A program made the position numbers and the translations under genes. The notes below the pieces were generated by a model. The model had not been told where the DNA came from. It saw nothing but the letters and a program-made list of their open reading frames with translations, and searched no databases. From Mesostigma viride (taxonomy: Eukaryota; Streptophyta; Mesostigmatophyceae; Mesostigmatales; Mesostigmataceae), in contig RPFO01000079.1 in assembly GCA_009746045.1 (NCBI GenBank), positions 5,626,233 through 5,666,232 of the forward strand: a DNA stretch of 40,000 nt, in the 5' to 3' direction. Position 1 is the first letter of the stretch. Each line of letters begins with the position of its first letter. Below are positions 37,190 to 40,000 of this stretch, piece by piece.

Positions 37190-38374
37190 ATGGTTTCCTC
37201 GTGCATGCTGTGTGGTCCCAGATGGAGGAGAAGTCCCTGTACACCAACCTGGCCCTGGGAGCCACCACGGAGGAAGGGGTCACGGGTATCAGGTATGCAT
37301 CCAGAGGCCACCAACCCCATGAGTTATGTGGAATCCCTGTTTGACACTATTGTCAGGCGTGACCTTAGGAGGGGTCAGCAGATGGATGCCATTAACAAGC
37401 TCTTGCATTCTGTGATCTCCAAGCAGGATAAGCTACAGGAGCTTCTTCAGGGGTTGTCCTTGTCCCAGCCCCAGATGGGGAGTGGTGTTAACATAGCTCT
37501 CAGCCCCAGCAGCACTCCCATCATTCAGATTCCTCGTCACGTGGTACCTGTCAAGAATGTGGTGGCCTATGTGGATCACAGGAAGTGCACGGGGCCCTGT
37601 GAGCACTGTGAGACGTTGGCCAAGGCGTTGGCTGCCCTTAACAGGGAGGAGGGGGAAGTGAGCCCTGAGGGTTATGTGGAGGAGGTCTTGTCTCAGTTGC
37701 ACACCAGCTTGTATGAGATTGGCTCTCCCTTTGTGGCTCACCTGCTGCACAGGATGTTTGCCTTGACCCCAGGACCTGAGATTGACATGAGACCTGCTGA
37801 GGGGCAGGATATGTTGACAGCTTTGCCTGAGGCTTTGAAGGGAGCTTTCACTCAGTTCAAACTAGTGAGTATGGGTGAGACCTCCTACATGGAGTTGTTG
37901 GAGTTTTCAGTCCAGCAGGGGGACTTTGACTTGGCTTCTTCTTCTTCCAGCTCGGTCAAGGGGTGCTTCCCTTTGGAGACATCCAACCTTTTCCGCAGCC
38001 CAGGGTTGCCTAAGTACACCATGGAGCTCAAGGTTCGTCTGACCCCATGGAGGGTGTTGGTGCCTCTGATAGGTGCTAAGTGGTCAGTGGTCAAGACCTT
38101 TCTCCAGTTCTGGTGGGCGTACAGGTCATGGGTGAGCAGGCACAAGACGTCCTCTACTTGGGTGATGGATCCTGAGAGCCAGTCTGTGGTGCTTCTCTCC
38201 TACCCAGGGACATGCCTGCGTTATGTTGCCCAGATGGCAGCAGGGGCTGCTGAGGCGTGCATGGTGCTGCAGGTCAGCAGGAACTGGCCAGAATTGGCTC
38301 ACATGGTGGAGCAGTTTCCCTTGTTTGGGACCAAGGGCAAGGATGGTGTGAATGGGGATTGGTATAGCCTGTGA
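37190..38374 (+). CDS. Unknown 394-codon ORF at the 3' end of Gypsy-2
   Basis: An intact frame starts at the ATG at 37190, in the same frame as the chromodomain and only nine bases after its TAG. An alternative start is the Met of MHPEATNPMSYVESL, about 36 codons in. The N-terminal part after that Met is helical (SLFDTIVRRDLRRGQQMDAINKLL). A Cys cluster CTGPCEHC lies near residue 135-145. The rest is globular, with a mildly hydrophobic segment near LVPLIGAKWSVVKTFLQFWW that is not a clear membrane helix. It occupies the place of an env gene but has no signal peptide. I do not recognise the family. It is striking that it is unbroken in an otherwise damaged element. Confidence 0.7.
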   Translation: MVSSCMLCGPRWRRSPCTPTWPWEPPRRKGSRVSGMHPEATNPMSYVESLFDTIVRRDLRRGQQMDAINKLLHSVISKQDKLQELLQGLSLSQPQMGSGVNIALSPSSTPIIQIPRHVVPVKNVVAYVDHRKCTGPCEHCETLAKALAALNREEGEVSPEGYVEEVLSQLHTSLYEIGSPFVAHLLHRMFALTPGPEIDMRPAEGQDMLTALPEALKGAFTQFKLVSMGETSYMELLEFSVQQGDFDLASSSSSSVKGCFPLETSNLFRSPGLPKYTMELKVRLTPWRVLVPLIGAKWSVVKTFLQFWWAYRSWVSRHKTSSTWVMDPESQSVVLLSYPGTCLRYVAQMAAGAAEACMVLQVSRNWPELAHMVEQFPLFGTKGKDGVNGDWYSL

Positions 38375-38768
38375 AGAACAGAGCTGAGAAGGAAGATGGT
38401 GGGGGAAGGATGAGGGAAGGCATGGAAGGTGCTTTGGATTGTGGTGTGAGTGGGGGATTCCAGGATGGATGATGGGGGAGCTCGAGTCCAGTTCTGATGT
38501 TCCAGTCCAGAGTTCCAGGTTCCAGAATGCTGAATGGAAGAACTTTTATTATTGCTGTGTTTATCTGGATTTGTAGTAGATAAGGTAGTGACTTATCTGC
38601 TGTAAACACCTGTGACTAGATTCTGAGTGACTAGATGTTTATGAGATAGGAGGCCCTGTTTCCAGGGATGTAAAAACCCATCTGCTTTTCCCAAGAGATG
38701 GTGGATTTCTGTTCAATGTTACTCTGCCTTCAAGAGTTTGACCGTTGGACCTGGGAGGTCCAGTTTTG
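38375..38768 (+). other. Gypsy-2 3' untranslated region
   Basis: About 390 bp between the last ORF and the polypurine tract, rich in ggaag/ccag-type short repeats. No gene is seen. Confidence 0.5.
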
Positions 38769-38779
38769 AGGGGGAGATA
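38769..38779 (+). promoter_or_regulatory. Gypsy-2 polypurine tract
   Basis: agggggagat lies directly before a TGTAAC start, as expected next to a 3' LTR. Confidence 0.65.
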
Positions 38780-39430
38780 TGTAACAAGCAAAAATGACTT
38801 TGTTGTTACATCCTTTGTTTTGTGAATGTTTGGCTTTTATTCGAGGACTTTTGGATCAGTATTGAGAAAGTTAGGAGGTTTCTAAGACGGCGGTACTTCA
38901 ATGGAGGTAATACTTTGTCAACCGACTGGTAGGAGCCCTCATTGGTCGTGGCCTGATCCACGTGGGGTTATAGTTTGTTGGTCGGTACTATTGAGTCTTA
39001 AATGCTCCTTTGGGACTTTGATGCTTACTACAGATTCAGGATCTCATGGAAAGATTCTGCCAGGCTGTGTGTGGTGTTGTTCTGTTTTGTGTGACCAGGA
39101 TGGATACGAAGATCTTGTATAGGATTCCATGATTCTGATTGGTTCTCTTCAGGCTAAGGTTGAAGCAAGCTCGACAAGCACGTCCATATCAAGGACGTGG
39201 GGTCGCCATTGTTGCTACGTTGGTTTTGATTCATCATGGTATAATAAAGCTTGTCTTTGTTGTCCATTCCTAAGAGCCCCTTGGCTATAGACGTCCTTCA
39301 GTTCCACAGAGGTCGTCTTTACACGAGCTTGTCTTTGTGTCTACAAGGGGTTGTGATTCCCTAAATCACGTGCTGTGGAATTTCCATGTCAACGTTGCTC
39401 TGATACTTGAAGATCTGTAACTCAAGAAAG
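38780..39430 (+). repeat. Gypsy-2 3' LTR (right end uncertain)
   Basis: The proposed start, tgtaacaagc, follows the polypurine tract. The first 31 bases form an inverted pair, tgtaacaa (38780-38787) and ttgttaca (38803-38810). An aataaag signal lies near 39243. No second copy exists in the window, so the right end at about 39430 is a guess. Confidence 0.5.
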
Positions 39431-40000
39431 CAACCCAGGTAAAAGATCTTTCATATTTAGACTGCGAATGATGCTGATGATCATTTTTAGTCGTTACAAC
39501 AAGCGCCTCCAGGATAATGCCATCGCCATCGAATGCCTGTACATAGTCAAGCACTTCGACCAGCTGCAGGACGAGACCTCCAAGACCCTTGCCATGGCGT
39601 TTGAGAACAAAATCCTTGCCCCCATGGCTCTCACTGGTAAGGGCAAGCCGCGGGGAATCAACACAATAATACCTCCTAAAGTTCTGCCCGACCTGACATG
39701 GGCAAGCAACAGTGACCATGGAGGGCAAGGAACCAAGAAGGACCATGCGGTATGCATACCTTGCATGCAGTCATGCTTGAATGCATGTCAACCATGGTTG
39801 GCTCAGCATATAATTGCCTAAGTCTTGTCACACCACCATAAATAAATTGAAAAAATAAATAAATAAATTATAACATGACTCCGTTGGGAGATCATGTAGC
39901 TCATATTCCCGTGGATGGATGGAGGGGGGACAAAGCCGCGAAACCGAACGAATCTAACTCTAAGCTAATCTAATCTAGAAAACCCTACCTATGCTACTCA
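39431..40000. other. Unassigned right edge with a 117-codon ORF and (aaat)n tract
   Basis: A plus-strand frame at 39468-39821 reads helical sequence (RLQDNAIAIECLYIVKHFDQLQDETSKTLAMAFENKIL) and ends with TAA. I do not recognise it; it could be part of a host exon or of another repeat. An (aaat)n-like tract lies at about 39838-39870. Nothing further can be named. Confidence 0.4.

Noticed and set aside
37190-38374. Env-like glycoprotein
   Set aside because: No signal peptide, clear membrane helix or cleavage site is visible; only the position is env-like.

Overview
This window is eukaryotic, repeat-rich DNA. Almost all of it is a satellite array plus nested retrotransposons: one non-LTR element, two LTR elements of Copia type and two of Gypsy type. 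I see no rRNA or tRNA gene, no CRISPR array and no convincing host gene. The GC-rich coding style of the non-LTR element and the mixture of chromovirus and divergent Copia elements would fit an alga or another protist. That assignment is an inference and weak.

Layout. 1-2684: fifteen full copies and one partial copy of a 170-bp satellite, identical by eye. 2685-8087 (+): a LINE encoding PHD, RING-H2 and C2H2-type fingers, reverse transcriptase (RT) and a C-terminal restriction-like endonuclease, broken by several frameshifts. 8088-14276 (-): Copia-1, with one LTR, an extra upstream ORF region, intact gag and a long pol that is cut before RNase H. 14430-23873 (-): Gypsy-1, complete with two 574-bp LTRs that look identical and a perfect 5-bp target duplication, but with defective RT and integrase and a GC-rich foreign-looking ORF in its 3' half. 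23874-24729: nothing recognised. 24730-25943: LINE debris, including two tail-derived insertions each flanked by 14-bp direct repeats. 25944-28659 and 36466 to about 39430 (+): Gypsy-2, a 5'-truncated chromovirus with a chromodomain and an extra 394-codon ORF. 28660-36465 (-): Copia-2, inserted inside the Gypsy-2 integrase and complete with two 619-bp LTRs. 39431-40000: unexplained.

How the parts relate. Gypsy-2 was already present when Copia-2 split its integrase. The LINE appears to have inserted into the RT/RNase H junction of Copia-1. Gypsy-1 looks like the most recent arrival. The strongest novelty candidate is the Copia lineage. In both copies an aspartic-protease domain lies between integrase and RT, whereas Copia elements normally carry it before integrase. 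Both copies also share a DTNS protease motif, an HGDD box in RT, LTR ends of GAGTT...AACT type rather than TG...CA, and possibly a related ORF upstream of gag. The second candidate is the PHD plus RING plus endonuclease LINE, and the third is the cargo-bearing non-autonomous Gypsy-1.

Caution: many frames are broken near C/G homopolymers, so some apparent pseudogenisation could be sequencing error.
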